Below, piece by piece: positions 9,170 through 17,933 of a stretch of DNA of 64,000 nucleotides (positions are counted from its first letter, which is position 1; every line of letters begins with the position of its first letter). The notes under the pieces were generated by a model. The model saw only the letters and a program-made list of their open reading frames with translations, ran no database searches and was not told the DNA's origin. Source of the DNA: Nitrobacter hamburgensis X14 (GTDB taxonomy: Bacteria; Pseudomonadota; Alphaproteobacteria; Rhizobiales; Xanthobacteraceae); NCBI RefSeq assembly GCF_000013885.1, contig NC_007964.1, forward strand, positions 854,001-918,000, in the 5' to 3' direction. A program made the position numbers and the translations under genes.

Positions 9170-10954
9170 TCAAGAGAGCAAAACCGCATCGGCGCTGTTT
9201 ACGGCATCGGCGCCGTCGATTACCGTGCGCTCCAGCGCCGGAGCCTGTACCGCGACGTTTTCGGCGAAGAAGCGCGTCAGCGTGACGTAACGCCGGGAAT
9301 CGCCGAACTCGTCGCCGAGGTCGCGCGCCGCGAGCGCTTCTTCCGCGAGCTTGCATCCGCCGAGCGTCGATCCGAACAGCCGCAGATACGGGGTCGCGCC
9401 GGCCAGCGCATCGTTCGGCGACGACACCAGCCTTTCCAGCAGCCATTTGCTGGCGCGTTCGAGAGACCCGAGCGCGTCGCGCAGTTTCGTGCCGGTGGCG
9501 CCGAACGCGGGATCGTTCGAGGCTTCCACGCGCTTGACGGTCGCCGACAGTTCGTCGAGCAGCGCCCACACCGCCGCGCCGCCGTCGCCGCCGAGTTTTC
9601 GCGTCACCAGATCGATCGACTGGATGCCGTTGGTGCCTTCGTAGATCGAGGTGATGCGCGCGTCGCGATAGTGCTGCGCCGCGCCGGTCTCCTCGATGAA
9701 GCCCATGCCGCCGTGAACCTGAACGCCGAGAGAAGCGACCTCGTTGCCGATGTCGGTCGAGAACGCCTTTGCGACCGGCGTCAGCAGCGCGCCGCGGGCG
9801 GCGGCGGCGGCGCGTACGTCAGGATCGGTGGCGCGCGCCGCCACATCCAGCGCGACGGCGGTGGCGTAGCAGATGGTGCGGGCGGCGGCGGTGAGCGCGC
9901 GCATCTGCATCAGCATGCGCTTGACGTCGGGATGCACGATGATGGCGTCCATGCCGTCGCCGGATTTGCCGACGGCGCGGCCCTGCTTGCGCTCCTGCGC
10001 ATAGGCCAGCGCCCGCTGGTAGGCGCGTTCGGCGACGCCGACGCCCTCGAGTCCGACGCCGAGCCGGGCCTGATTCATCATCGTGAACATGCACTGCATG
10101 CCGCGATTTTCCTCGCCGATCAGGTAGCCGACGGCACCGCCTTCGTCGCCCATGGTCATGGTGCAGGTCGGCGAGGCGTGGATGCCGAGCTTGTGCTCGA
10201 TGCCGCTGGCGTGGATGTCGTTGCGCGCGCCGAGCGAGCCGTCAGCGTTGACGAGAAATTTCGATATCAGGAACAGCGAGGTTCCCTTGGTGCCGGCCGG
10301 CGCATCTGGCAACCGCGCGAGCACGAAATGCACGATATTGTCGGTCATGTCGTGGTCGCCATAGGTGATGAAGATCTTGGTGCCGACGATGCGGTAGCTG
10401 CCGTCGGCCGCGCGTTCGGCCCGGCTGCGTAAGCTGCCGACATCCGAACCCGCCTGCGGCTCGGTCAGTTGCATCGTGCCGCTCCATTCGCCGGACACCA
10501 GTTTTTCGAGATAGATTTTCTTCAGCGCGTCGCTGCCATGGGCGGTGAGCGCTTCGATCGCGCTGAGCGTCAGCAGCGGGCACAGACCGAACGCGATATT
10601 CGATGCGCTCCAGATTTCGGTACAGGCGGCGTTGATTGCGAGCGGCAGTCCCTGTCCGCCAAAATCCTCCGGTCCGGAGACGGCATTCCAGCCCGCCGCG
10701 GTCCAGCGCCTGTAGGCGGCGGCCCAGCCCGGTGCGGTTGTCACGCGGCCGTCTTGCAGCCTGGCGCCGTGCTGGTCGCCGGTGCGGTCGAGCGGCGTCA
10801 GCACCTCGGTTGCGAACCGGCCGGCTTCCTCCAGCACCGCTGCCGTGATGTCGGCATCGTAGTCGCCGTAGTGGCCGGCCTTGACCGCGGCCTGCAGCCC
10901 CGCGCCATGGTTGAGAGCAAGGAGCATGTCGCTGATCGGTGCGCGATAGGTCAT
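9170..10954 (-). CDS. Acyl-CoA dehydrogenase, long DmdC-type subfamily
   Basis: A 594-aa FAD flavoprotein that introduces a 2,3-double bond into acyl-CoA. Seen: MQLTEPQAGSDVG (flavin/substrate contact), ITYGDHDMTDNI, the second FAD signature VQVHGGMGFIEETG, and the catalytic glutamate region SIYEGTNGIQSIDLV. There is also a C-terminal extension (after about residue 460) that marks the roughly 590-600-aa subfamily, which includes 3-methylmercaptopropionyl-CoA dehydrogenase DmdC. The start at 10954 (MTYRAPISDMLLAL) fits this family; the upstream in-frame ATGs add non-conserved residues. The crotonase gene is directly downstream. Confidence 0.87.
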   Translation of the reverse strand: MTYRAPISDMLLALNHGAGLQAAVKAGHYGDYDADITAAVLEEAGRFATEVLTPLDRTGDQHGARLQDGRVTTAPGWAAAYRRWTAAGWNAVSGPEDFGGQGLPLAINAACTEIWSASNIAFGLCPLLTLSAIEALTAHGSDALKKIYLEKLVSGEWSGTMQLTEPQAGSDVGSLRSRAERAADGSYRIVGTKIFITYGDHDMTDNIVHFVLARLPDAPAGTKGTSLFLISKFLVNADGSLGARNDIHASGIEHKLGIHASPTCTMTMGDEGGAVGYLIGEENRGMQCMFTMMNQARLGVGLEGVGVAERAYQRALAYAQERKQGRAVGKSGDGMDAIIVHPDVKRMLMQMRALTAAARTICYATAVALDVAARATDPDVRAAAAARGALLTPVAKAFSTDIGNEVASLGVQVHGGMGFIEETGAAQHYRDARITSIYEGTNGIQSIDLVTRKLGGDGGAAVWALLDELSATVKRVEASNDPAFGATGTKLRDALGSLERASKWLLERLVSSPNDALAGATPYLRLFGSTLGGCKLAEEALAARDLGDEFGDSRRYVTLTRFFAENVAVQAPALERTVIDGADAVNSADAVLLS

Positions 10955-11174
10955 GACGGTGCCTCGCGAAATGGCCTGACAGGGGCAGGCCTCCCGCCAT
11001 ATTGTGAGCCATGAGCGGTATTCCCACGAAACCGGGCGGCTCTCAACTCTTTCAGGCAGTGCGGCGATGCGGCCCGGCCTCAAGGCCGGTTTCGGCTCGA
11101 CGGCCGTTTCCAGACCGGACCAGACGGCGCAGGTTTTGAAGCGGACCAATCCGCCTTCGGGCGTCTCCAGCCGG

Positions 11175-11201
11175 TTGAAAAAACAGGGTTCTCTCTATAG
11201 A
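11175..11201 (+). promoter_or_regulatory. Putative promoter of tRNA-Gln
   Basis: TTGAAA (11175-11180) and TATAGA (11196-11201) are separated by 15 bp and would start transcription about 45-50 bp before the tRNA. The spacing is short but the hexamers are good, and no other promoter-like pair is seen. Confidence 0.4.
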
Positions 11202-11254
11202 CCGTCGGGGCCCGAGGGAATCCGCGAAACGAGGTTTCGTGCGCTCCGGGCCGT

Positions 11255-11329
11255 TGGGGCGTAGCCAAGCGGTAAGGCAGGGGATTTTGATTCCCCCATG
11301 CGGAGGTTCGATCCCTCCCGCCCCAGCCA
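11255..11329 (+). tRNA. tRNA-Gln (anticodon UUG)
   Basis: A cloverleaf can be drawn: acceptor TGGGGCG pairs with CGCCCCA. The D arm contains AGCCAAGCGGTAAGGC, the anticodon stem GGGGA/TCCCC encloses the loop TTTTGAT with anticodon TTG, and the T arm GGAGG-TTCGATC-CCTCC follows. The 3' end carries discriminator G and an encoded CCA (11327-11329). It stands at the junction between core genes and the accessory region, a common integration point, but I found no second copy of its 3' end. Confidence 0.95.
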
Positions 11330-11456
11330 TCTAGTCCGATATTTCCTGGAATCTCCGAAGAATTAACGAAAAGGCCCACCGATAACGGGTTTTTGTGCAT
11401 TCAGCTTTCGCCTCCGCGCGCCCCTTTTACGGTCATAGGCATTTGAAATACCAAAC

Positions 11457-11547
11457 GTCTCCGGCTGACGCCCCGAATATTCCCGTTTTTGGGAAGCCGA
11501 GACCGGAGACACCGTTCGATCCAGACTGCCGCCGGAGAGCGGCAGTC
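11457..11547. other. Two consecutive stem-loops between tRNA-Gln and a VOC gene
   Basis: GTCTCCGG (11457-11464) pairs perfectly with CCGGAGAC (11503-11510), enclosing an inner hairpin TTCCC-GTTTTT-GGGAA flanked by GGCT/AGCC. Then GACTGCCG (11524-11531) pairs with CGGCAGTC (11540-11547). The remainder of 11330-11644 shows no gene. This may be a small structured RNA, a leader, or a decayed mobile end. Confidence 0.4.
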
Positions 11548-11644
11548 CATTTCTGCATTGGATAATGGAAATCCGTCTGTTTAGGGCGTGCACTCATTAA
11601 TTTTAATTCGCAGCCATAGCCGGATGGACGCAAGCGGACAAGCG

Positions 11645-12124
11645 ATGGCAATTGGCAAGAACACTATCTGCCTATGGTACGACAAGGATGCCGAGGCTGC
11701 AGCCCGCTTCTACGCCGAGACTTTTCCTGATAGTTCGGTGAGCGCCGTCCACCATGCCCCCGGCGACTATCCGTCCGGCAAGGCGGGCGACGTGCTGACG
11801 GTCGAATTCACCGTCGCCGGCATACCCTGTCTCGGTCTCAACGGCGGCCCCGCGTTCAAACACAACGAGGCTTTCTCGTTCCAGATCGCCACTGACGATC
11901 AGGAAGAGACTGACCGCTACTGGAACGCCATCGTCGGCAATGGCGGCCGAGAAAGTGCGTGCGGCTGGTGCAGGGACAAATGGGGCATCTCCTGGCAGAT
12001 CACGCCGCGCGTGCTAACCGAGGCGATGGCTGCCGGCGGCGACGAAGCAAAACGCGCGCTCAGTGCGATGATGACCATGAAGAAAATCGACGTCGCCGCG
12101 ATCGAGAAGGCACGGTGGGGCTGA
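11645..12124 (+). CDS. VOC-superfamily (PhnB-like) protein
   Basis: A 159-aa protein with two beta-alpha-beta-beta-beta units of the vicinal-oxygen-chelate fold. It has the PhnB/YjdN-type features CLWYDKDAEAAARFYAETFP near the N-terminus, LGLNGGPAFKHNEAFSFQI in the middle, and CGWCRDKWGISWQITP near the end. These proteins were once called 3-demethylubiquinone-9 3-methyltransferases; the reaction of most is unknown. The ATG at 11645 gives the family N-terminus; 11588 and 11624 are upstream in-frame alternatives. Confidence 0.85.
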   Translation: MAIGKNTICLWYDKDAEAAARFYAETFPDSSVSAVHHAPGDYPSGKAGDVLTVEFTVAGIPCLGLNGGPAFKHNEAFSFQIATDDQEETDRYWNAIVGNGGRESACGWCRDKWGISWQITPRVLTEAMAAGGDEAKRALSAMMTMKKIDVAAIEKARWG

Positions 12125-12429
12125 TGGGTCCCAAGTTGGCCCGCGTTGCTTCGGCGATCCTGGTAATCGATCGTGCAGCCGGCCTTGCCGATCGCGCAAC
12201 GTTGCATTTGGGGCCGGGAGCAGACAGTCCGGTCATGGAGAAATCTGGCGGTAAGCGGCCATTCTCCAACCGACCTCATCAAAGACGTCAGAACGCCCGA
12301 AACTCGGGCGCCGAAGCGGACATCATAGGATCGAGCTTGTAGATCGTTGTGGTACCTTCCCCACTGGGCCGTGCGGAAGATCGCCTCGTTTGTGAATCGA
12401 AGGAACGCGATATCAATCCATGGTGCTGA
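12125..12429. other. Intergenic region at the left edge of the defence island
   Basis: About 300 bases lie between two converging genes (VOC on plus, nuclease on minus). I see no open frame with family features and no clear T-tailed terminator. Confidence 0.5.
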
Positions 12430-14319
12430 TTACCGCAAGTCATGCGGTGTTTTGCGCTTAGCCTGAATCCTAGCCACCACGATATGGTACTCCACCTCGG
12501 ATCCGGCCGGTACCTTTCGCTCCACACTGATCTGCTCGGAAAGGTGTGGTTGATGGCCACTTCGATCGGTGAGGTCGAGCACCAAGAGGAAACCAAAGCG
12601 CACGCCGGTCGTCAGGTAGCCCGTTGCCTGACCAGCATACCGCTTCGCCAGAGCGGCATTGTCGGGCACGTTGTCGTCCTTCTTCACCTCGACGGTCGAC
12701 TTTACGCCACGGTACTCGATTGCAATGTCAGCGCGGCCGCCACCGGAATCTCTGACTTCGGCTCGGAACGATGGCGCGTCCGACGCCGTGAGGAACCTTA
12801 GAAAATCCAGTTGAAGGTCGTGCTCGACCGGCAGATCGGCGCCGCGTCGGAACACGTATTCGCTCGACGGATCGGTGCTCTTGCCGATGTTGGCGCGAAA
12901 ATCCAGAAACCGCAGGATGAGCGTGCACATGAGTTCTAGCAACGCTCGGGGGTGCTCTCGCTTGTAGTCGGGACTGTCCGAGAGCTTCTCCATGACAGCG
13001 GTCCACAGGGCGGCCACCTGCTGATTGCGATCGATACCCACGTCGAGCTGCGCTGCTGTCATTGCGGCAGTAGCTTCGTCGAGGCCGGCGTGTGTGAGGA
13101 AATCGACCAGCCGACCTCCGGTCGATTCGTCGAAAGGGCTGCGATGGAGGGCCCCGGCCAGTGATTGCTGTACCGTATCGCGCAACTGTCCGACGTTTAG
13201 CGCCAGGTCGCTGTCAGCTTTCTCGGCGAGCCACTGATCCAAGGTCTGCAGGTAGTATCGCCGTTTCCGCAGCGAATGGACGAGTGCCTCCCGTCCAAGA
13301 ATATCGGCGCCATTGCCATCGGATCGGGAGAACACCTTTTCGCTGGCGAAGAAGATCGAGAGCAGTTCGTCCTCGATCACGATGGCCGCTTGCAACCAGA
13401 TGTCCTTCGTAAACGTGTGAGCGATCATGGCCAGTTTGGTGGCCATCGACAGCCAGTGGAAACGCTCGCGGGATGACGTCCCGAGCCATGATTCCGCAGA
13501 GTGACGATCCGTAGCATAGGCCGAGTACTCTATGGCGGCGCGCCGAAGTTTCGGCAAATCGAGTGAAAGTTCGGAATGCAGCCCCCTGGCCTGCACATCG
13601 ATCAGGACCGACGTGCAGATCTCATAAAGCGCGGCATCCGAACGCTCTTCGCTCATGGCGAGCGAACGGCGAAACCAATCCTGCGCGGCCGCCAACGCCG
13701 ACGTTAGTGCATCGTAGGTTCTGGCCAGCAATCCTTCCTGTAGCCGATCGAGCCCCAGTTCGAGTGCGGCCTCGTCCGATGCCGCGTCGACTTCGACCAG
13801 CCGAGAGAGAAGGTCCCGGAAATCGTCGTCGGGGTATCGGCGCAGGATGGCGCCAGCAACCTTCGCGACGTGACGCAGATAGGCGCTGTCGTCGTCCGCC
13901 GTGACGTCCAGGAGGTACGACTGCAGGCGCCTTACCAAGCTGGGATCGCCCTGCGCCACGGCCAGTGCGCCACGTAACGCCTGCGATCGCATCCACCTAT
14001 GCTCAGACCGGGACTCGAAACGGCTGCGGAAGATCTCCCACGCACCGCGGCCGAGAGCCTGCGGTATCGCGGGCAGTTCGTCGAGGCAGTCGACCATTTC
14101 GGCAACGGAGGTGGCGTCGTTCTCTCGCTCGAGTATCCGCAGCAACGCGCGCTGAACGGCGGCCGCGGTCACCCAACCGGTCAGCCAGCAGAACGCGTCG
14201 GCGCGTGCGGTTTCGGAAGGCAGGGCCTCGATCGCGGCCAGCAGTTCCTTCTCTTGAGCCGTCCCCGGATCTGGGATGGGCGTGCCGTCCGTCGTCAGGA
14301 GCTCGAATCTGTCTTCCAT
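12430..14319 (-). CDS. Defence-type protein with C-terminal PD-(D/E)XK nuclease domain
   Basis: A 629-aa protein and third gene of a likely defence operon. Residues 1-500 are helix-rich without a family I can name. The C-terminus (about 517-600) has a PD-(D/E)XK nuclease pattern: FRAEVRDSGGGRADIAI with Asp531, then VEVKK with Glu544-x-Lys546, and a QxxY pair (Gln564, Tyr567) as in RecB-like nucleases. All the elements needed for metal-dependent DNA cleavage are present. It starts 11 bp after the SMC-like ATPase gene. By analogy with Lamassu and ABC-three-component systems it would be the effector held inactive by the ATPase. The role is inferred from domain and context. Confidence 0.72.
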   Translation of the reverse strand: MEDRFELLTTDGTPIPDPGTAQEKELLAAIEALPSETARADAFCWLTGWVTAAAVQRALLRILERENDATSVAEMVDCLDELPAIPQALGRGAWEIFRSRFESRSEHRWMRSQALRGALAVAQGDPSLVRRLQSYLLDVTADDDSAYLRHVAKVAGAILRRYPDDDFRDLLSRLVEVDAASDEAALELGLDRLQEGLLARTYDALTSALAAAQDWFRRSLAMSEERSDAALYEICTSVLIDVQARGLHSELSLDLPKLRRAAIEYSAYATDRHSAESWLGTSSRERFHWLSMATKLAMIAHTFTKDIWLQAAIVIEDELLSIFFASEKVFSRSDGNGADILGREALVHSLRKRRYYLQTLDQWLAEKADSDLALNVGQLRDTVQQSLAGALHRSPFDESTGGRLVDFLTHAGLDEATAAMTAAQLDVGIDRNQQVAALWTAVMEKLSDSPDYKREHPRALLELMCTLILRFLDFRANIGKSTDPSSEYVFRRGADLPVEHDLQLDFLRFLTASDAPSFRAEVRDSGGGRADIAIEYRGVKSTVEVKKDDNVPDNAALAKRYAGQATGYLTTGVRFGFLLVLDLTDRSGHQPHLSEQISVERKVPAGSEVEYHIVVARIQAKRKTPHDLR

Positions 14320-14330
14320 CGTCCCACCGG

Positions 14331-16322
14331 TCAGAAAAGGTATTCATCCCCCTTGGCGTGCAGTCGATGATCGCTAGATACAACCGCCTCCACGGCCTTG
14401 CGAGCGATGGTGCCGATAATGACCTGAACGCCTCCGATGTCCTTTGCAGCAGATGAAACGCTATCGAGCATCTGCTCAAAGTCCTCGTTCACGACCTCTT
14501 CCGATGCCGGCGAGTCGATGATCAGCAAGCCAGGATGCCGGCCATGCCCGCGACGCTTGGCCACCTCCACCGCCGCCAACGAGATGGCGATCTTGATACG
14601 CAATTTCTCGCCCATCGTCAGGTTGCTGAAATAGATATCGGCGCCGCCTTGGTGGACCTTCAGCTTCCCGCCGCCGTCGAGGTGCATGCTGGTGACGTGG
14701 GATACACCGAACTTCTTGGCGAGAGACATCACTGAATCGGCGATCTCCGTCAGGACGTCCGACTGCATAGAGGTCATTAGCGTCTTACTGACTTCGGTAG
14801 CGGCGCGGAGGATCTTGAGTTCGCCCTGCGTCTCGGTTTCGTCGTTGGCAGGCGATTGCAGTGAAGCCACCAGTTCCCGAAGCTGCTGGGTCTGGGCCTC
14901 CAGCTGCACCACGACGAGTTCGGGATCCGTCGGCAACGTGGAGATGGCGTCCTGAAGGTTTCGTACTCTGCTCATTCCGACGCGGAGCCGTTCGGTCGCG
15001 TCCCTTGCTGTCTTCTCGCTGGCTTTGAGCTTGGCCTTGGCGATCTGGAGCGAAGTGGCCAGTTCCTCCACCAAGGTCTGGGCGTCCTGGATGCGATCGC
15101 TGTCCAGATCCTCTTCGTGGACCGGGAGGTCGTTCTTGCACAAGGCGCAGGTATTGCCATCCGAGTGCTGAACCGCCGTCGCGGCCTTCTCGAACGCCGC
15201 CTCGCAGGCGGGGCAGCAAGTCGGGCTGAGCTGACGGAACGAGTATCCTGCCGACCGCTCGTCCTCAAGCTGCTTGAGCCTTCGACGCGCGTCGTCGTAG
15301 CTGGCTGTGACGGACGCGACGGTCGCCGTGTCCGCCTCGAAGGTGACCCGAGCGGTCTCGGCCGCCTTCCTATCGCTCGCGATCTCCTCGTCGAGCCGCG
15401 CCAGTTCTAGCCTTTTTGCGGCGCGGTCATCGGTGCCGCGAGCCTTCGTCGCCTCCGCGAGCTGGCCCTCAACCTCGATAAGCTTGGCATTGAGCACCGC
15501 GCTCACGCCGGACTGATCTGGCCGACCTGACAATCCCTGTTCGATTTGCTTCTGCGCGGTCAACGCAGCGCTATAAGTAGAGACCCACGGCAATCCGATG
15601 AACAGTTGGAGCAGGCGAAGCGGGAGCCCGTCGATGGGTAGGTCACCGAACAGTGCCTTCGGCTCGATGGAGCTCGACAGGAAGAATGTCGAAGCTATCA
15701 GGGGCCAGCCATGGGGATGACCGCCCGTATTCTTGTTGTGGGCGTAGATCACCGGGAAATCGAGCTCCTCCATCATCAGGTGCTCGGTCTGCGACTTCAG
15801 CCCGTCCCCAGCGTCGCCTTCGTAGAGCGTGATCCACTGACCGTCGCTATCGCTCCGGCTCAACGTGGCTCTGCCCTCCGCCGTCTTCTCCTCGCCGGCG
15901 GCCTTGCGCAATTCCAAGCGATGCAGGACGTTGTCGATGCGATACTGGATTTCGATGGCCTCCAGCCACTTCCAGACGTCGGGCTTCACCCGGCCGGGAA
16001 AGTCGCCGCGGATTGCGGCTTGGAGAAGGTTCAGGACGGACGACTTTCCTCGCAGATTGCGCTCAGACATCACGGCCCAGATGCCAGTTCCCAGGCCCGA
16101 CCAAGATAGATCGAACAGTCCGTCGCGCTCGGACTCGGCACGAACACCCGTCAACTTGATGCTGTCGAAGCGAAGGCTCTTGGCACGCGGCGGCGTTGTC
16201 TGAGCGCGAATACCATACTTGAGCAGCACGCTTCGAACATTCGACTCTGGACTGGTGCTGTCCTCAGCGATGGCCTTGATCCAGCCGTACTCGGTTGGCT
16301 CGATGGTCCGTTCCTTGCTCAT
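14331..16322 (-). CDS. SMC/RecF-like AAA ATPase with CxxC hook
   Basis: A 663-aa protein. Near the N-terminus is a P-loop that ends in RGKSS (Gly92-Lys93-Ser94) but lacks the usual preceding glycines. A long helical arm (about 275-360) leads to a hook with two CxxC pairs (Cys370/Cys373 and Cys392/Cys395), as in Rad50-type zinc hooks, and a second helical arm follows. The C-terminus has an ABC-signature-like NLTMGEKLRIKIA and Walker B LLIIDSP (about residue 600). The start ATG at 16322 overlaps the upstream stop (ATGA). This is the layout of the SMC-like sensor in Lamassu/ABC-three-component defence systems; DNA sensing is inferred. Confidence 0.8.
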   Translation of the reverse strand: MSKERTIEPTEYGWIKAIAEDSTSPESNVRSVLLKYGIRAQTTPPRAKSLRFDSIKLTGVRAESERDGLFDLSWSGLGTGIWAVMSERNLRGKSSVLNLLQAAIRGDFPGRVKPDVWKWLEAIEIQYRIDNVLHRLELRKAAGEEKTAEGRATLSRSDSDGQWITLYEGDAGDGLKSQTEHLMMEELDFPVIYAHNKNTGGHPHGWPLIASTFFLSSSIEPKALFGDLPIDGLPLRLLQLFIGLPWVSTYSAALTAQKQIEQGLSGRPDQSGVSAVLNAKLIEVEGQLAEATKARGTDDRAAKRLELARLDEEIASDRKAAETARVTFEADTATVASVTASYDDARRRLKQLEDERSAGYSFRQLSPTCCPACEAAFEKAATAVQHSDGNTCALCKNDLPVHEEDLDSDRIQDAQTLVEELATSLQIAKAKLKASEKTARDATERLRVGMSRVRNLQDAISTLPTDPELVVVQLEAQTQQLRELVASLQSPANDETETQGELKILRAATEVSKTLMTSMQSDVLTEIADSVMSLAKKFGVSHVTSMHLDGGGKLKVHQGGADIYFSNLTMGEKLRIKIAISLAAVEVAKRRGHGRHPGLLIIDSPASEEVVNEDFEQMLDSVSSAAKDIGGVQVIIGTIARKAVEAVVSSDHRLHAKGDEYLF

Positions 16323-17017
16323 GGTTCCAACCCGACGATCTTGGCTAGACGTTGTTCGACCTGCTCCCGGACGGTTGGTATCACGTCGCCAGGGATGGTG
16401 TTTCCATACTCGGGGTGCTCGTATTGCCATTCCTTCAGGGCAGAACCGCTCTTGCCGCTGGCGACCCGCATGACCAACGCCAATCGGTCGCGATACCACG
16501 CCAACTCCGGGTGATCCTGAACGCACTTTTCGAGGAACGAGATCGCCTTTGGCGATATTAGATATTCGTACCGACGAATCTTGCCGTCATCACCAGCGAG
16601 CTTCATGGGTCTGGCTAGGCCATAGTAGCTCAGCATGGCGAGCGCATCCTCGACATTCTGGTAGGCACCGTGTCGCCAGCGGACCATCCGCACCAGTCTG
16701 ACGGAAGGCTCGTCATCGAGGAAGATGCGCTGAACCGCCTCCAGCAGCTCGGGATCGCCGGTCTCCTCATAGAGATCCAGCAGGGCGTCGCCCAAGTAGT
16801 CAGGATAACGGACGAGGAAGTCCATGGCCATCAAGCGCTTTTCGGCTCTGAAGACCTTCACGACGTCCTCGGTGGGCTTGTCGGCGTCTTCGCCACCCGC
16901 AACCAATATGAAGAGCAACCGAAGCGCGTCGCGGTGTCGAGAAGTCGGTTCGCGCGCTGCTAGAGAAGGCGGCGTGTGTTCGCCCTCTGCTCCCTCTCCT
17001 TCAACCAAAATATCCAT
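16319..17017 (-). CDS. Middle-component-like small protein of SMC defence operon
   Basis: About 232 aa from the ATG at 17017 (MDILVEGEGAEGEH). An upstream ATG at 17221 would add 68 residues that overlap a helicase remnant on the other strand and look non-coding. The C-terminal half holds a winged-helix-like segment (EDALAMLSYYGLARPM, a basic turn, YEYLISPKAISFLEK). Its stop overlaps the ATPase start, so the two products are probably made together and interact. Size and position match the middle component of ABC-three-component systems, but I cannot name a family. Confidence 0.6.
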   Translation of the reverse strand: MDILVEGEGAEGEHTPPSLAAREPTSRHRDALRLLFILVAGGEDADKPTEDVVKVFRAEKRLMAMDFLVRYPDYLGDALLDLYEETGDPELLEAVQRIFLDDEPSVRLVRMVRWRHGAYQNVEDALAMLSYYGLARPMKLAGDDGKIRRYEYLISPKAISFLEKCVQDHPELAWYRDRLALVMRVASGKSGSALKEWQYEHPEYGNTIPGDVIPTVREQVEQRLAKIVGLEP

Positions 17018-17219
17018 ATCAGCAATTGCCCCAATAGCTGCCGGGCCGATGATATTCCAAATGTTCAGCTTTCGCCAATCTTGGCAGCCTCCACTCTCGA
17101 TAGAGGAAAGCAGTTTTTTCCTGAGAATCCGGGACGATTTCTTCGGGCGAGCTCGATATAGTGCGGGCAGCAACTCGGTTAGATGCAATATTATCCACGC
17201 CGACCGCGAAGCACTGTGC

Positions 17220-17390
17220 ATGACGGACGAGATACCGCGTCACAACGCATCGGAGAGCGAGGTACGCGAAACTCGCCGTCTGTTTTATGTTGGCTTCACC
17301 CGTGCACGGTACGAGATCCATCTTATGTTCGGGGAATTCAATCCGTCCCAGTTTGTAACCGAGATCGAGGAGCGCCGGTCCGCCTCGTGA
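17220..17390 (+). pseudogene. C-terminal remnant of a UvrD/Rep-type helicase
   Basis: The last 56 codons of a superfamily 1 helicase: TDEIPRHNASESEV, then RETRRLFYVGFTRARYEIHL, which is helicase motif VI with its catalytic arginine, then FVTEIEERRSAS and a stop. Nothing upstream on this strand continues the helicase domains, so the gene was truncated when the neighbouring minus-strand operon or another segment was joined here. The motif is seen; the deletion is inferred. Confidence 0.7.
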
Positions 17391-17924
17391 AAGGCTTCGC
17401 CGAAGTCGGCGATTAGCGACTATCAAAATGGGCGATACGCGCAATGTCTGTTCACCGATTCCCGCCGCCGAAAGCCGACCTTCACTTAACGGCCTTGAAG
17501 TCAGTAATCGGACGATTGTCAGCTATCCCAAGTTCCTGCCCCAAAGCCGCCAGTCCGCTTTCCACCCATGTCGGAGCTGAAGAGCAACGGCGCTAGGCGC
17601 TGGGAGCGGCCATCCAGCATCGCCGATTGACACGCACCCGATTCAGATTTCAGTTCGCTCGGCCAAGAGCAGCGCATCCTCGACGTCTACACCGAGGTAG
17701 CGCACGGTGTTCTCGATCTTGGTATGGCCGAGTAGGATCTGTACAGCGCGCAGATTGCCAGTCGCCTTGTAGATCATTGATGCTTTCGTTCGTCGCAGCG
17801 AGTGAGTGCCATACTCTGCTCGTCGCAGACCAATCGCAGTTACCCATTCATCGACAAGGCGGGCGTGTTGCCTCGTGCTCATGTGGTGCGCCTGGTTAAT
17901 CCGGCTCGGGAATGCATGGTCGTC

Positions 17925-17931
17925 GACTGTA
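17925..17931. repeat. Target-site duplication, left copy (GACTGTA)
   Basis: Identical to 20411-20417 on the other side of the IS21 element. IS21-family elements typically duplicate 4-8 bp. Confidence 0.85.
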
Positions 17932-17933
17932 TG

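Noticed and set aside
11306..11329. tRNA-Gln 3' end as attachment site of the island
   Set aside because: Position is suggestive but I could not find a second copy of the tRNA 3' sequence in the window, so no att pair is claimed.
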